Below are positions 1 through 12,200 of a stretch of DNA of 64,000 bases, piece by piece. The notes under the pieces were generated by a model that saw only the letters and a program-made list of their open reading frames with translations, did no database searches and was not told the origin of the DNA. Within the stretch, counting starts at the first letter, position 1. Every line of letters starts with the position of its first letter. The position numbers were made by a program, and so were the translations under genes. The stretch lies in NCBI RefSeq assembly GCF_021155765.1, contig NC_060105.1, positions 1,736,001 through 1,800,000 of the forward strand. Direction: 5' to 3'. The DNA comes from Diprion similis. Its lineage: Eukaryota > Arthropoda > Insecta > Hymenoptera > Diprionidae.

Positions 1-3000
1 AGGAACTGCGCCAATGATCACAGAGTTCATTGCGACAATGCATCGAGGTACAGGACGATCGATGGTACCTGCAACAATTTGGGAAATCCCAGATGGGGAA
101 GCGCTATGACCGCCTATTCAAGGATCCTTTTTCCAAGCTACGCTGATGGTGAGAATACGGTGTTTATTATCAGGGGAAGAGAAACGAGCGAATTCGAGAG
201 GGAAGGAAAAACGAAGATAAATCGATATAAATCCAGATACCCCGTTATATAGATTCGTTTATTAATTTCACCCGAATTACGTGCAAGAATTTAATCGTAA
301 TTGCATTGATCATTGCTCTGCATTGGAATACGACGACTTTATAAAAGTTTTAGATTTATCGTTATCGTCAAGAAGTGTTTTACATTATAAATGTACACAC
401 CGCAACGACGGACTTACGAAGGCTATATAAATTCAGAGATTAATGTCGTATTGTTTATAGTCGAGAAATGACATGTTTACTTGTCCTGATTCAATCCGTC
501 ATGCGGATTTGATGGTTTTAGAGGCGTTGGTTTAGATGCTTAAATTCACTTTGTTAATATTTCCGTCTCTATAACGATTTTTTTTTTTTTTTTTACGTTA
601 CTTTTATACCCTCTGCATAGATACATACTGCCATATCAACCTGTGCAATAATAACCTAAGACTTTGAATTTACAGCAGCTAGCCATCCTCCCTATTTTAT
701 CCTGAGATAATTTTTTCTACGTCACATTCTATCCGTAATGATATATTAGCTTTGTTATTTTCCACGTTTAAAAGAAGAAGATATCGGGCATAAACACATC
801 TTTGCTGGTTCAGATAACAACACAACCGCGATTCATCATCACATTTTATGAAATCAGCATTTATCAACTCAGTCGACGTCAAACTTCACATTTTTTATCA
901 TCGAATAGGTTTTGTCACACTGTTTACTTAGGCAGACTGAAATACGGTGTAAATAGTAGCGCTGTTCAAATGATCGATTCATCGTTCTTTTCGATTAATC
1001 GATTAATCAAGGCTGCCTCATAATAATTCTGCAGATCAATACGTATAGAGATTCTATATGAACATGTGTCATAATTCTGTAACAAATCTATGATTTGAAA
1101 CCGTCGATTGATCGATTAATCGGAAAAACAATTAATCGCTCAGCACTATTCGTATAACAGACATTACCACCACCATCACCATCATTGCATTATCATTATC
1201 ATTATCATTATCATTGACACTGTTTCACTCACCTGTTCATACAAGCGTTTCGCTGCATTATCTGCCCTGGCTGGAAGTACAATCTAGAGAGATGAACGAC
1301 GTTCTGTAACAAAGATTGGTTACCTCAGAAATAAATACACACACATATATATATATATATTCTGTGATTTGCATTACAGCCGCGTTGTGCGAATAAAAGG
1401 CACAGATATGGCATTAGAATATGCTACGTGAATATAGCTGTGATTATTCACTGGCTACTATAGGTGACCCGGTTTGGAGATTCTATCCAGCAATAGCGAA
1501 GTGTATGTAACAAAATTCGGATATACCTTTAATACCTACTGTATTAGCATATGTATTATACATATTTATTTATATTGATATTATAACTATTCAGTGTCCT
1601 TTTAGTGTCACGTTATCGAGACAGGCGTTAGGGCGGGCCGTGAGTTTAGCTAAAGCGATCTAAGGGTGATGCCTTTCAATTTTCTAGATGCAGCTATTAT
1701 TCAACGAAACTGCAATTTTTTATAACAAGAAACCCTTATTATTGTTTTCGCTCTACTCATGGCTTTCATCAATCATTTATTCAAGGGCTTGGCACGTCTT
1801 ATCAGAATCTATGTCGACGGAAACTGATCTCCTTTACTACTGCATGTAAATTGAACGCTTGAACGTGTATCTGAATATTTTATTTACTTGGATTTGGAAA
1901 TCAGTACGACAAGTCGATATCGAATCTGATCAGATTTAAAATATGGATATCTTACAGCGTTCTTGCAACACGAGAGCTTAATCCTTACATTTCACACGAA
2001 CGAGTTCAAGCGTGACGTACACACATAATAATGCCACAATAGTATATCGGGCTCTGCTCTCGCGGTGCAAAAATGATCCTCAAATCGGAGTGTGAATACT
2101 TACGCGATATAACTTGGTTCGAAACGAGGCGTGAGAATTGCTCCGCAAAATATTTGTCCTTCTTTAACAATTCAACATCAGCATCTCAAGTTTCTGAATC
2201 TTATTCCGATTTGAGTAACTTAAACGTTAGTAGCACCATACCTCTGCAATCTTGACCTCCTGTAATCTAATTCTCGTTCGGGGTTCAGGTATCCAAGCAC
2301 CAAGATGCCCCGAGCGTCGAGGAAAGAAATTGCCCAATCCAAGATCCGTCAGCACGTCAATCTCGCCAAGCAACAACCAGGAGACTGATTCTGCGAAAAC
2401 GCTCGCCGTTATGCAGTGGACTCAGTTTGTCGCCCACGACGTTTCCCACACCCCGATGCGCAAGATGGGTAAGTCGGCTTCGAGTGACTTAAGAATCCAA
2501 AAAACCGAGCAAACCTGACCGCGAACTTTTCGCCCCCTTCTTCCAGTAACAAACAACAAACCCATAACCTGCTGCCGGTCCAATGGGTTCGTACTGGCAC
2601 CACGTCACATGCATCCCGACTGCTCGCCCATTTCCATACCCGACGACGATCCCGTTTATGGCAAGGAACGCATCCGGTGCATGAATTACGTCCGTTCAAT
2701 GCCGGCCGTCAGACCAGATTGCAGCTTTGGACCGATCGAGCAGGTTTGTCAAAATTAATCTTCCACTCGGGCGTCAAGTTCTTGTCTCTGCTGTGACTGT
2801 ACCTTGATTCGTTCTTCCTTCAGGTGAATCAAGTGACCCACTTCTTGGACGCATCAACGGTTTACGGTTCCACCATGAAAACCGCGAGGGAACTCCGCAC
2901 TTTCAGTAACGGGCTTCTTCGAGTCAGTATCAAAAACGGAAGCGAATATTTACCCACCGCTGTTTCGGAGCCCGCTTCTTTGTGCCGCGACAACGACTGC

Positions 3001-4632
3001 TATGCGGCAGGTAAGTTTCACGCCAATTGTAAAGAGGTTTACTCATTCCAACGAGTTCTCGGTCATCACGTCTTTATTCACCTTCTTCTTCTTCTTCTTC
3101 TTCTGCTTCTCTAAAATCAGGTGACTTCCGGGTCAACCACGTACCTCACCTGGCAGTGATGCACACGATTTGGCTTCGCGAGCACAACAGAATCGCCAGG
3201 GAATTGGCGAGGCTGAACCCGGTTTGGTCCGACGAGATTCTATTTCAGGAGGCTCGTCGCGTTGTCATCGCCGAAATTCAGCACATCACTTACAACGAAT
3301 GGCTGCCGGTAATCCTTGGAACTAATCAGACGCGATACGGACACCTGTTTCCCGTGAATGCAAACAGTGCTTCACAGCTCTACGATAGTCGAGAAGATCC
3401 ATCCGTTACTAACGAGGCTGCGACAGCTGCTTTCCGGTTCATGAATTCCCTGGTCCAGGGTAAACTGCGGTAAGTGTCCACCATGAATACAAATTCCTCC
3501 TTCAGATTCATAACTGTCCGATGAAAACTCACGATAAACTTTACTCTCCCTTCCATTCGCAGAATGCACGACGAGACTCGCAGTGTTACTGGTACCCTGA
3601 AGCTGCACGAGCACTTCGGCAAGTCAAGAGTCATTGAGGATGCTGGTTTTCTGGACAGTCTGATTCGTGGACTAACAACCCAGAGTTCCCAGAAAATGGA
3701 TGCCGAACTTGTATCAGACGTAAGTGTAACAAAAAACAAACAGAAGTCTGTGCAGCCTTTCTTCGTCGTTTAGTCACTGGCTGACGTTCGTCATTCGCAA
3801 ATTTCAGATGACCCACCAACTGCACAAAACGCTCGGCAACCTCGGTTTGGATTCGATAAGTCTGGATATCCAACGAGGTCGAGACCACGGAATTCCTGGC
3901 TATAATCACTACCGCAAACACTGTGGCCTCTCAATGGCGTCGACTTTTGACGAATTCCTTGACACGATACCAATAGAGGTGATACATTATATATAGAATT
4001 AGTTAGTTATCTTCAACCACATATCATCGGTTGTTAACAAAGACTGTTTCTTCAACAGGTGGTCGGAAAGCTTAGTATGCTGTACAACCACCCTAACGAC
4101 GTCGACCTCGTCGTCGGCGGCATGGCGGAGCGACCAAGTCATGGTGGTCTTTTGGGACCAACGTTCAGCTGCCTCATTTCCGAGCAATTCGACACTCTTC
4201 GTCGGGCCGATCGGTTCTTCTACAACTCGGCGTCTCAGCCTCGTCCGTTCACCGGAGGTTAGTGATTCACCCGAGAGATTCCAGCCGACTTTTGTCATTC
4301 CTTGTTAATTAATTGTACCTTGTACTCTGCTCAACTTCCAGACCAATTACACGCTCTTCGGAATGTTTCCTTGGCTCGTATATTCTGCGAAAATGGTGAC
4401 AACATCACCAGCATGCAGCCCCACGTTTTCCTCAAGCTTCATCTTGGGTGAGTTGAATATAAAGAGACATTCCACTTCTTTCTGTGATTCAGAAATTTGG
4501 TGTTCGGTAAGAATTTTCACCTTTTTTTCTCTGAACAATTGTAGAAACGAGCTAGCGCCATGCGATGATTACGAAGCCATTCCAACCGTCGACCTATTTG
4601 CCTGGGCCGAGAAGGCTAAGGCTTACCGTTGA
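1..4632 (+). CDS. Gene A: secreted animal haem peroxidase (chorion peroxidase / Pxd-like), 5' partial
   Basis: Exons: 1-148, 2289-2468, 2547-2743, 2824-3010, 3121-3469, 3563-3719, 3808-3978, 4059-4257, 4342-4447, 4545-4632. They join in one frame to 593 residues ending at TGA 4630-4632; the N-terminus (signal peptide, propeptide) lies left of the window. Seen: the YRTIDGTCNN start of the peroxidase domain; distal-His motif MQWTQFVAHD (His about residue 99); calcium-loop motif THFLDAS; GDFR with the catalytic Arg (about 241); proximal-His motif REHNRIA (His about 259); [10 protein letters not shown]. Family knowledge: such enzymes use H2O2 to oxidise tyrosine/phenols and harden chorion or cuticle, or act in gut defence. 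Odd: the residues equivalent to myeloperoxidase Asp94 and Glu242 are Ala and His. The intron that B and C have after the EWLP motif is absent. Intron 1 (149-2288) holds only low-complexity DNA. All introns are GT-AG. Family certain; substrate unknown. Confidence 0.9.
991..1139. repeat. Cluster of ATCGATTAATCG-type palindromic motifs
   Basis: Within gene A intron 1, two stretches (991-1009 and 1103-1139) carry overlapping copies of TCGATTAATCGATTAATC-like sequence. A similar cluster occurs at 61574-61617. This may be a dispersed short repeat family; nothing else is visible. Confidence 0.3.
1190..1215. repeat. (TTATCA)n microsatellite
   Basis: About four tandem TTATCA units in gene A intron 1, preceded by a degenerate (ACC/ATC) tract. 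Confidence 0.7.
3081..3110. repeat. (CTT)n microsatellite in gene A intron
   Basis: Tandem CTT units lie directly upstream of the acceptor at 3119-3120 and double as an unusually long polypyrimidine tract. Confidence 0.7.
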
Positions 4633-5020
4633 ATGTCTAGCTGATTGACTGGTCACAATATCTGGATGGGGCGCCCTGGGGGGGTTTTCGGAATGCGTTC
4701 CCGCTGGAGGGGCATTCCTATAATGAAAATCGAGCAATTGATCCCGCGTCAGGAAGACGGAGTCGCTTTTATCTGACGCGTGCTCCGGGGCGCCGTGTGC
4801 AGTGGAGGTGTGTCTGAAATGATTATCATCACACGAGCTGCGATCACGGCTGAGATCAAGAAGAAAGTAATTAGCCGATGAAGATGATGAAAAATACGTG
4901 ACTAGTCGATCGATTAGCAATCCGAGGGGATTCTCTTATCGTCTCGATCTCCAGAGGACCAAAAACGACAACGTGTACGATACGTACTTCGGTGATACAA
5001 AAGAAGGAAGAAATCTATTG

Positions 5021-5048
5021 TTTGTTTGTTTGTTTGTTTGTTTGTTTT
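5021..5048. repeat. (TTTG)n microsatellite
   Basis: Six to seven tandem TTTG units ending in a T run, in the probable 3' UTR of gene A. Confidence 0.8.
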
Positions 5049-5618
5049 TTTCTTTCGTTCGTTTTTAATCTCTATTTTTTGCTTCTGTACTCCTAAACGA
5101 AGTACGCCCTACGTTCTTATGTAGGTGTTGCCTAAATTAGATACGGAGGATAGATCGAATATCGTTTTATTTTTATTTTCTATACCATAATTCAGAATTC
5201 GGGTTGTAGTCTTAAGAATTTAAATACACGCCTGTACGCGAGAAAATTTTCAACGTAATTAGTATTTAATTACGTCCTTATATACGAGACTTAGGTTAAT
5301 TCTCTGCAGAGGTGTACAACGATGTAACACAAAATAGATTCCGCTGTGGCAGAGACTGCACTTAACGATTGATGATAATATGCCGCGGGATTTAAAGGCC
5401 GTCTTAATTATCGTTAAAAATATTGTCGTATTCGGACTTTGTACATTGTCGGCAGTTTATTCAGGGAACACATTTTTTCCATTTTGTTGTAATTATTGTT
5501 TTCCTCGCTGTTTAATTTTACCGTGTTTTCATTTCAACCGTTTTGCATTTACGTCGAAGACGCGCACAGAAGAAAATAAAGGAAAAGTTAAGAAAAGTTA
5601 AAATATGGGTTCCGAACA

Positions 5619-5624
5619 ATAAAT
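5619..5624 (+). other. Candidate poly(A) signal of gene A
   Basis: AATAAA about 990 nt after the stop codon; a second one lies at 5575-5580. Which one is used, if either, cannot be told from sequence alone. Confidence 0.3.
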
Positions 5625-8345
5625 GATCAATTTTCTTACGTCTCGTCTGCCTAGTCTACGGAGACAATTTAATGACTGACTAGATAATAAATTTATTACA
5701 TTATTACCAAATAGTTCACCAGATTTATTACTCACATAATACTTAAGAGCATTACATAGTATATCTACATACAGTTTATCGCTTTACACATTTATAATTC
5801 GAAATATCCACCAAACGACAACTGAATCGTTGTTGTTATTTTGTCCAGTCTTTTTTTATGTAAGTTCGTCATCTGTATTGATGGAAAATAAATTCAATAT
5901 AATTAAGAATCATACTTAAAAAAATGTATCTTTTATCCCTGCCCCAAAGTCCTTAATAAAAATACACTATTATGGAATTCGCAACAAATGAGGAGCAAGT
6001 AACTTTTTATTAACAGTATTTCAACAGAGTCTGGCTTCTCGCTGCATGGCGGAATTATTAAATTATCCCCTGAGAATATTAGGCATGCTTTCTCTCGTTT
6101 AATCAGCTAAACAAATTGATTATCACTACAACTTCTTGTCTTAAAGATGAAAGAAAGAAAAAGAACAATTCATATTAATTACCGAATACTATGTTCAGTA
6201 CCGATATAATTGAGCTTGAAAAATCGTTAAATTTTCTCTGCTTCTGATTCACGCGTGAAACTTTCAGTTTCAGTAGGATAAAATTTTTATTTTACATTTG
6301 TATCCCCGTCGATCAGAATGTAATAATAAAATACGTAAGTAGTAAATATGTGTATCGGTGTTAGTAACGTTGCACAAATATCGAACGAAAGAATTTTACT
6401 ACACGATATATAATAATTGCGTGTGTAAAATTATGAGAGAAAAATAAATATGAATGCAGAATAAAAATTAAATCACAAACGAAACGAAATATTGTGCAAG
6501 TATTACGTTTTCTCAGCGTTACGTTTCTGCAGCAAACACGGATTAATGGTTTGATATATAAAAAAAATAAAAATAAAGAAAATAAAAACCAAGTATAATA
6601 TATACGGTGCTTATTAATTAGAACACCGCAATTATGCGCTCGAATTACTATTATTCGTACGTATATACATAGTATTACATGCCTGTAATTACCTGCAATG
6701 CTGAACTATGACAGGTACACCCATAATGTGTGTGGATGCATTATGTGGACGAAGCGTATGATCTATATTATTAATCGTGTACATATGTGAGTTACATAAC
6801 TCATTGACTAAAGTTGCAGACAAATTGCTATTTATCATCGACTGTGCAACAGGTGACACCGACTTACATATATACGTATACATCGTACTCGCCTTGCGAA
6901 TTGTACATACGCATGCAGGAGTACATTTATTTCGCAATATGAATTCCTCCGTACTCACTTAGCTAGGAGCTATTTGGCTCAAGGCAGTATGTCGACTGCA
7001 CGAATTCGAGGAAGTGAACTTGCAAAGTGTAGATAATACGATTCGCGGAAAGATTTAAGGGAAAAGAAAGGAAGCTGTGATCGAGAAGACGAAATAAAAC
7101 ACAAAGATCAAAGAAAAAAAACAAAAAAAAAAAAAAACAACGAAAACCGGAATGATAAATGTGACGACAGTAGATCTTATTGGCGGTTTTGGCAAGCCGT
7201 GCGTCATTAGCGCAACGACTAGCAATAAGTTTAATTTCGAGCTGCAATTATGACTCGAGGTGCAGCATCGAATCACGATAAAAGTTGATTAATCGTCACG
7301 GCTGGTATAACAATAATTAGTGATGGGTTCGTGACAGTTCTACGAATCACGAATAATTCAGGTAACTAATAATCAAACTTAAATGAAGAAACTTAATAGT
7401 AAACTAAAGAAATTAATCGATGTTACAATTACCAGAAGATAAATCATACATCGACTGACTAGTCAAGTTTTCTAGATACCAGATTTTCTCTCAATTCAAG
7501 CGACATTTAAACAATTATAAATATCTACAATTTACTTTTAGTCGTTTTTCTTTTCTTTCCTTTTTTTTTTTTTTTACAGATATCCTTCTCTAGCTCGAAA
7601 TTTCGAATCAAACGATTCGTCAGATTCGATCTGTCGTAAATCAGGAAATATGACACGCGATCAAGATACGTTTTCGCGGATGTTCGAATGGGCTATGGGA
7701 CTGATTGTGAATCGATTGGAGCTTGACGTAACCTGATCCCATAATTGATACACGCAAATGGACCGGCTGAATCAGCAACTCGACTACCGGAGGCTGGCAC
7801 TCCCCTCCGGATCACGGGATTGTATGTGTAGCCCTTGCATTCTCCCGTTCTCTCGACGCCCATAGAGTATGCTTTGTCTAATTGTCAGACCAGTTCTGCT
7901 TCTCATGGTTAAGGGACCTTGGCTCCAGATTCATTATGCCGCTCGTCTATTCACGTCCGTGTATAACGAACACGTTACACGTAGCCGCGACGGCTTTTCG
8001 ATATTCGAATAGAAATCGGTGCTAAAAATTTAAGAGATAATAATCTTAGAGAGATAATCTTGTTGGGGAGATCGAAATTTCACGAGGTCATATTCATACG
8101 ACATTTCGCGAGAGTTCGCCACCTCGCCGTTCTTCCAATTCGGCAGCACGGTAGAAAGTCGCTCTTGTTATTAATTTTTTAATAAACCGGAACTCGGTCT
8201 AATTAACTTAGCGATAAATGAACCCGTGATAAAGATTTTTTAATATTTTATTGTGCGTTGGTTACGAATCATCGACAGTTTTTGTTTTTAGAAAGAAATT
8301 TAACATTTGATAAAATGGGAATAATATTGTATTGATAACGTTTTC

Positions 8346-8368
8346 GGGGGGGGGGGGGGGGGGGGGGG
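8346..8368. repeat. 23-nt G homopolymer
   Basis: Uninterrupted run of 23 G in AT-rich sequence. Similar runs occur at 43204-43222, 45450-45470 and, as C, at 59795-59812. Confidence 0.85.
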
Positions 8369-9172
8369 AATAATGAACTAATAAATATAAAACGTAGATC
8401 AACGAAATTTATAAAAATAATCTATACACACCGAATACAAAACGTCTATAGTATAATTTTTACAAGAATTTCATGTATCCTCTTATTTTCAATTTTACCA
8501 TCAATCATTATTACTGTCAAAATACGCGACGTGTTAGAATAACAAAGTGGAATTCTTCTTTTCCAATTACAGTGAATATTTTCCAACTCGTCTATCGCTA
8601 CAACGACGGTCTATATTTCTCGCGAGGGACTATTTAAATATTACATCCCACTGTTCTCGGCAATTTTAGACCCTCCAGTTTTTTTATTTTCATCCTCCTT
8701 CGTACAATTTAAAGTTCGTTAATAATATGAAAAACAATGTTAACTGTCTCACAAAAAAAAAAAAAAAAAAAAAAAAAATCAATTAAATACGCGTGAAAGA
8801 AAGAGCGTAAAGTGACGTGCGAGTGTATCCCCTCCACGTCACAGGTCGTCACAGTGACGTTAACCCCCTTCCACTTCTGAGAACGTGAGGTACCATTTTA
8901 TAAATGACCCCTGGGTCATTTGGCCAAACAAAAATCAAGTTGTACAAGATATTGCGCAAAGGTTATAAGACAGTGGAATTTCCCGGAGGAAAAATTTCAG
9001 CTGATCAGTGAATAATGGTAAAATCAGGAACAGGTCGTACGAAATCTGCGAAAACGACACCGTTCACTGCTCTGAGAGGGTGTCTTGATTCGAGCTTTCG
9101 GTTCCATGGTGGGACCGCATGATCGCACCCACCTCGCCCCGGGTAGGGCCACCAGTACTTTCTACCGCTACT

Positions 9173-9207
9173 TATAAACTTGGTTCAAACACTCTAGTTG
9201 TTCAGTC
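9173..9207 (+). promoter_or_regulatory. Predicted TATA + initiator core promoter, probably for gene B
   Basis: TATAAA at 9173-9178 is followed 31 nt later (T to A) by the arthropod initiator TCAGTC at 9202-9207, with the predicted +1 A at 9204. This is the textbook spacing. A splice-donor-like AG|GTACTG lies 45 nt downstream. The first coding exon of gene B begins with its own acceptor at 15729-15730, so gene B needs an upstream non-coding exon. This is the best candidate seen. Assignment to gene B is inference. Confidence 0.5.
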
Positions 9208-9248
9208 CGTCCTGTCAACAATTACCGGATTATATCCCTGAACGACAG
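9204..9248 (+). other. Predicted non-coding first exon of gene B
   Basis: Runs from the predicted initiator to a GACAG|GTACTG donor. Splicing to the acceptor at 15730 (TTTCAG|AATCATGG) would put the start codon 4 nt into exon 2. The implied intron is about 6.5 kb. Inferred from signals only. Confidence 0.4.
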
Positions 9249-12200
9249 GTACTGTGCGCCGAACTTTTTACCCAACTACGGTTCGTGTTCGTTTTTATAT
9301 TTTTCTGTGTTTAGTATAAGTTTTTTGAATATCAGTCTTTTTTTCTTCCCCGGTAAGTTGAAATTTTTTTTATAAATTGCAGCCGATCAGTGCGAAGCAA
9401 AAAGTTTTTTTTATTCCTATGTAATGTATGGATGTATATACGTATTATGCGTAGAATTTTTCAACAATCATTCAAGTATCTTCAAGTAATTTTATTCTCA
9501 AGTTATATTTATTTATTATTCTTTCTCTTCTTTTGTGTCTGTCGACTTATTTACCTGTCGGCAGGAAAAAATCTACGTTTAAAATAAATGTGATCAATAT
9601 TTGTCGTACGTAAATATGAGTATATATTTATATAATAAATAACAATAATAATATGTAATTTATAAAAGTATTAACATTTATATTCTTCCGGGTTACTTTC
9701 GTCGACGGTTTTGCCTGTCTGAGAAATGATTTTATAATCACGTATCGCGTGCAGTTTAATACGTTAGAATGATAAATGTGTGGGGAGATCATATTATTGG
9801 TTAACATCGAATTACGAGGTGTGAAAACCGGCGCCTAGTTTACTACTACGTATCACTCGATCGTATGTACAGTAACGTTAATGGGTGAAGAGGCGTGAAT
9901 AATCGCATGCGCGATTTTTTTTATTACATTTTTTTCTTCTCCTTTTCTAATTAATATTAATGCGTCTATTACGAAGCATTAAGGAAATACTTTTTTTCTA
10001 CAAGCTGTTTCCGGTTTGCTTTCTGGTCTATACTGTTGCTTATTATTAATATATATGTATATAATATGTTTATACAATTTCAAACCGTTACTTTTGTCAC
10101 GTATTGTTTACTGGGAAACAATTTCAATTGATGGACATCATGAATTTCATCATCGTTCAAGCACCTTGATCGATGGAATAATATTTTTTACATATGCATA
10201 TCATATTGATATATATGATATTCACACGAGTACTTTTCTTTTCTTACGAAGGTCGCTCGATATAATAATTTATTTAACAAGCAGGAACTGAAGCAGCGCA
10301 ATAATCACATTCATGTTACACAGCCTCTATTCGCGGGGAGTAAAATCCTTGATAATTTTAATCCCATGATTTTATTCGGACATTGAATTCGAGCGTCTAA
10401 CAAACCACCTTTACTTTATCTTTTTCTATTACTTTCTATCGAGATTTTTTGCTCGCAAATAATATACGAGTCCTTTTAAATCTCCTGCTTATATTACGCA
10501 CATTTCTAATAACCGCATTATTTTATTTGTTACAATTTACTCTCGAGGAGATAAATCTTGCGAAAAATTATACTTTATGACTTTCATGCATGTTTTCGAT
10601 TGCGAAATACATACATACGTAATGTGCGAGCTGGAAATAATACATGTAATCCCACGAGAAAACTTTGAAAGTGTAAAATGCGTATTACAAATGTAAATTA
10701 CAGGTATTCACGAGGATCGTGCGTGCAGCGTAGGTATTATATGTATATCCTATACACACGTAACATATGTATCAAAAAAATGTTGCGAAATTTTCTAACG
10801 CGAATTCTCGCATCGCTGCTTTGTACGCAACCTAAATATAATTATTAATTCCTTATTTCACAAATCCGTCTCTTTCGCTTCGTAATTAGTCCGTACATTT
10901 CTCAATTAGAAGTGTGTCAACTCGTCTCAGTGATATACACACCACATAACGTAGCACTCTGGAACTGCTTTTCCATCCATCATTTGAATTACTTAAATTA
11001 AAGTTCGCTTTGAATTTACCAGCAATTCATGCCTGTAATAATTATGAATCACGTGACTAACGCACCCATCAATATAGTAATTGGAGCAATAAAACACACG
11101 AACACGATTTGGCAATCGATTAAACACCAAAATTTTCGAGCTCATTGCCAAAGAGCAAACGATATAACTATAACTAATCGTTGCAAGTTTGTAGATAATC
11201 GGGCGCAGTTAAAACGGGGGATTCGGTTTGGCCCCATAAGCGAAATTAAAGGCTCTCGTTCACCGTTGAGTAATGGTTGTTTGGATTCGAACCTCGACCT
11301 GTATCTTGGACAATCCACTAAATTCGATATTATATACCGTATAAGATCGAAACAAGCTCAGCTGTGATAAATTATCGAATCGGATGCCCCGCGGGAAAAT
11401 TCTAGATCGGCATCTCGAAAATCGGACCCTTCGATTCCGTGCGTCGAAGGTCGCTTTGTCCAATCGACCGGATCGCGGATTGTACAATAAGACGGAAGCC
11501 CCGCAATTTCCTCTGTACTAATTCGTGAGAAAATCGTGCGCTAGTTATATTCGTCTACTGATTATTATTGAATATTTTTTTTTCCGTTTTTTAAATCACT
11601 AATATCTCGCGCGTGTTCTTATGGCCAGGAATTAAGCGATTTCGCGCTAATCCTGAGAAGAGTCGGTGACGCGTTCCGGTACATCGATTCTCCACCTAAT
11701 TATCCGTATTATCTAATAATCAATTTGGTTTCCAAGCACTTTAACGTTTCCAAATAAACATCCGGTTTCCACACGTTAACAGGATTCCAATTTCCCCATC
11801 GACATTGTAATGCGATGAGAACTCGCGTGGCCACGATTGATACAATTCTTTCTTTCACGTGAATCGAACGACAATTTTAACTATTCTCTTTACGAGTTAC
11901 ACACTTTTTGTGAAACTAGATCATCAAGGTCCTGTCCGATTAAACGATTGCAAAGACGATTTCGAGATCAGGCGTTGCAGCTTATTCCAAGTTCCTACCA
12001 ATTTCTGGTAGCAGAATCAACGTCAACTTCGCGAGTAATTAAACGAAAAGCGATGAAATAAAAATAAAAAAAAAAAAATTTTAAATCGAAAATGGTACAG
12101 TTTTCCTTGGGAAAAATAATAATCGATACGTTATACCCAACGGCAGTAATTAATTCGTAGAGATAATCGTCGACGTCACGTGCGAGGCATGATTCATGTA

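Larger units (their letters stand above)
4633..9172. other. Gene A 3' UTR and A-B intergenic region
   Basis: No convincing coding sequence here. Candidate poly(A) signals of gene A are AATAAA at 5575-5580 and 5619-5624. A (TTTG)n tract lies at 5021-5048 and a pure G run at 8346-8368. The many short open frames have no recognisable product. Confidence 0.5.
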
